From positions 58,340-92,811 of the forward strand of contig JABBAP010000022.1 in NCBI GenBank assembly GCA_018607905.1: a DNA stretch of 34,472 nucleotides, given 5' to 3'. The notes beneath the pieces were generated by a model. It saw only the letters and a list, made by a program, of their open reading frames with translations. It ran no database searches and had not been told where the DNA came from. The stretch is from Paracoccaceae bacterium. Its GTDB lineage: Bacteria; Pseudomonadota; Alphaproteobacteria; Rhodobacterales; Rhodobacteraceae. Positions within the stretch are counted from its first letter, which is position 1, and the number at the start of each line of letters is the position of its first letter. Shown here piece by piece: positions 33,043-34,472 of this stretch. Position numbers and translations under genes: made by a program.

Positions 33043-33543
33043 TCAATTCTTTTTGGCGCGAAATTCTTTGTGACAGGCAACGCAATTTTTGCCCAAAAGC
33101 GTGAACACCTCGTCTGGCCCCATCGCGCCGATATCCATCAGCATCCGATTGTCCTGCAGTTCTGCGCGCTTACCAGTCAGCGGGTTTGCCGCCGCGAACT
33201 CTAACCCTTTTGCGAGCAGGTCCAGCTGTTGCGCGAGGTGTTGAAACCGTGTCCAATCTTGCCAAATCGCTTCTTTTGCTTCGCTTGGATAATCGAGCGA
33301 CCCTTCGGGGAACCGCTTGGTCATGGCCTCTCCTGCGTGATCTTGAATGGCGCGCGCGGCTTCTTTCAATGCTTCGGGGTCGGGCGTTTTGGATTGGGTT
33401 TGCGCAAGGATGGATTTCATTGCGGTGCTCAGAACGCCCATGCCATCCATGCGTTCTTTGACGATGCCAGTGGCTTTGTCATGAGCCAATGCAGTCGATG
33501 CGAGGCTGATAATGGCGAAAGCTGTGAAGATGCGTTTGAACAT
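33043..33543 (-). CDS. cytochrome c'/c-556 family protein
   Basis: A 166-residue periplasmic haem protein. Residues 1-20 are a Sec signal peptide. The mature part is a four-helix-bundle type sequence with KERMDGMGVL near its start, where M32 or M35 may be an axial ligand as in c-556. The C-terminal NCVACHKEFR (153-162) is the CxxCH haem site (C154, C157, H158) in the position typical of cytochrome c' and c-556. The family binds NO or CO, or carries electrons. It is the first gene of a pair with the unrecognised anchored protein. Confidence 0.88.
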   Translation of the reverse strand: MFKRIFTAFAIISLASTALAHDKATGIVKERMDGMGVLSTAMKSILAQTQSKTPDPEALKEAARAIQDHAGEAMTKRFPEGSLDYPSEAKEAIWQDWTRFQHLAQQLDLLAKGLEFAAANPLTGKRAELQDNRMLMDIGAMGPDEVFTLLGKNCVACHKEFRAKKN

Positions 33544-33570
33544 GGGGAGCCTTGGTTTGATGCTGGCATG

Positions 33571-33681
33571 ATGTCCACAATATTCAAGAAATCAAAGGCG
33601 AAAAACGATGAAAAAACAAATGGCGGTAAAACTGCCGTAAAAGTAAGAAAAAATAAGAAAATACAGTTGAGCAGAGACTAA
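33571..33681 (+). CDS. candidate 36-residue basic peptide upstream of the LpxR-like pseudogene
   Basis: ATG at 33571 (or 33568) to TAA at 33679-33681 encodes a very Lys-rich peptide that begins MSTIFKKSKAKNDEK. It ends 2 nt before the start of the LpxR-like gene, a spacing typical of coupled genes. There is no strong ribosome site in front and the region is A-rich, so it may be just an open frame in the leader. Confidence 0.25.
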   Translation: MSTIFKKSKAKNDEKTNGGKTAVKVRKNKKIQLSRD

Positions 33682-33683
33682 AT

Positions 33684-34445
33684 ATGCGTATCGCAATTAT
33701 CGCCGTAGCCCTAGCCGTCGTTGGCGCACTCCACGTCACATCAGTCAGTGCCGAAGGGTTCGCTTGGCCGAAACTTGACACTAAACTGGGGATTTCGCGC
33801 CTGTTCAGCAATGATTTTATTGGCGATGGCCATGATCGTTGGCGCACCAGTCATTGATGGATTGCCCACCAGCCCGTTTGAGTTGATGCAATATCGTCTG
33901 CGATCCGAGATTATCGCCCCTGATGATCTGGCTGTCGCGAACCCGTTTCCAGATCGCCCGAATGCGGGTGTGATCGGTCTGGGCGCATTCACCCATTATG
34001 AGCGCGGTGCCGATAACATTTCTTATGGCGGTGTACTGGTGTTTGTCGGGCCAAGCACGGGCTTGGCTGATTTTCAGGATTGGGCACACGATAAGATTGG
34101 CATTCAGGGGCCAACGGCGGCGGCAACCCAACTCGGCAACAAGATTTACCCAACGGTTCAGGGCGCACCGATCACCGGCCATTTGCTTACGAACGTGCGC
34201 CACAGCGATGATCGCAGTTTCGGATTTATGATGGGTGGCGATGTCGCCTATGTTGGGGACAGCAAATTGCTGCCTGAAAGCCGTGGGTATGAGGCGCGCA
34301 AAATTAGGCCCCGTGCCCGCGCAGGCTTTCTGTACGAGGGCGAAAACGCTGGGTTTTCTTTGGTGTTACGTGGTTGGGCAAAGAATTTGAAGGCCAGACC
34401 AACAGCCAAGTTACTGGATTGTTGAACGTGAAGTTTAATTTCTAG
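33684..34445 (+). pseudogene. LpxR-family (lipid A 3'-O-deacylase-like) outer-membrane protein, frameshifted
   Basis: The ATG at 33684 opens a Sec signal peptide and GISRLFSNDFIGDGHDRWRT, the N-terminal motif of LpxR/DUF2219 proteins, then stops at TGA 33855-33857. The family sequence continues in the +1 frame from about 33858 (FELMQYRLRSEIIAPDDL ... GGDVAYVGDSKLLP ... RARAGFLYEGE). Near 34351-34353 it returns to the first frame and ends WLGKEFEGQ...LLNVKFNF with TAG at 34443-34445, a typical beta-barrel C-terminus ending in Phe. Total coding length is near 250 residues, shorter than I expect for the family, and the stretch around the first shift and the middle look deleted. Intact members remove an acyl chain from lipid A or resemble such enzymes. 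It is most likely a decayed gene. Confidence 0.72.
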
Positions 34446-34472
34446 GGGTTTGGCAGAGCAATGTCGGCTTTG
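34446..34472 (+). other. last 27 bases, possible start of another gene
   Basis: An ATG at 34461 begins a frame that runs off the window end after four codons. Too little is present to say whether it is a gene. Confidence 0.15.

Noticed and set aside
1-34472. CRISPR arrays, insertion sequences, tRNA/rRNA genes and phage attachment sites
   Set aside because: No regularly spaced repeats, transposase or integrase frames, terminal inverted repeats or cloverleaf-like sequences were noticed on reading both strands.

Overview
The window looks like chromosomal DNA of an alphaproteobacterium of the Rhodobacteraceae/Roseobacter type. Pointers are a hisS-hisZ-hisG operon with a short-form HisG, an alphaproteobacterial-type HisRS, a coenzyme B12-dependent ribonucleotide reductase (nrdJ), a DUF1489 gene, and two copies of a GC-hairpin/GATATTT/CAGAAGAA extragenic motif that I associate with this family. 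Most genes favour G- or C-ending codons. A few genes (the M35 peptidase, the Rieske protein, the Imm11-like gene, and an internal part of hisS) are visibly AT-richer. No tRNA, rRNA, CRISPR array, transposase or phage gene was seen.

Layout. 1-99: tail of an unidentified gene. 141-1178 (-): DoxX-like membrane protein. 1308-1808 (+): SET-domain protein. 1864-3420 (-): M35-type (peptidyl-Lys) metallopeptidase. 3648-12884 (-): one transcription unit read right to left, xdhA-xdhB-xdhC-ABC ATPase-permease-permease-BMP binding protein, closed by a strong terminator at 3591-3624. It should import purine nucleosides or bases and oxidise hypoxanthine/xanthine. 13019-13801 (-): sulfotransferase-like protein. 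13883-17392 (+): dnaE. 17563-18780 (+): alpha/beta hydrolase-OsmC fusion. 18801-19391 (-): orphan Rieske protein. 19413-19625 (-): slyX. 19745-23087 (+): hisS-hisZ-hisG, with 1-nt stop/start overlaps at both junctions. 23210-23851 (+): AT-rich Imm11-like gene. 23917-24357 (-): DUF1489 protein. 24549-26813 (+): nrdJ.

26928-29000 (-): a selenium-binding-protein/methanethiol-oxidase gene followed by a small polytopic membrane protein. 29323-30936 (-): DEDDh exonuclease and SDR oxidoreductase. 31048-31977 (+): ADP-ribosylglycohydrolase-fold protein with degenerate metal-binding motifs. 31974-33543 (-): cytochrome c'/c-556 followed by an unrecognised membrane-anchored protein. 33684-34445 (+): a broken LpxR-family (lipid A 3'-O-deacylase-like) gene that leaves and re-enters its reading frame.

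The best candidates for something unusual are the M35 peptidase without a signal peptide, the mosaic codon usage inside hisS, the Rieske protein lacking both disulfide cysteines, the ARH-fold protein without metal ligands, the orphan Imm11-like gene and the LpxR-like pseudogene. I did not see a clear new multi-gene defence or mobile system. All homology statements are from motif recognition by eye and not from a database search.
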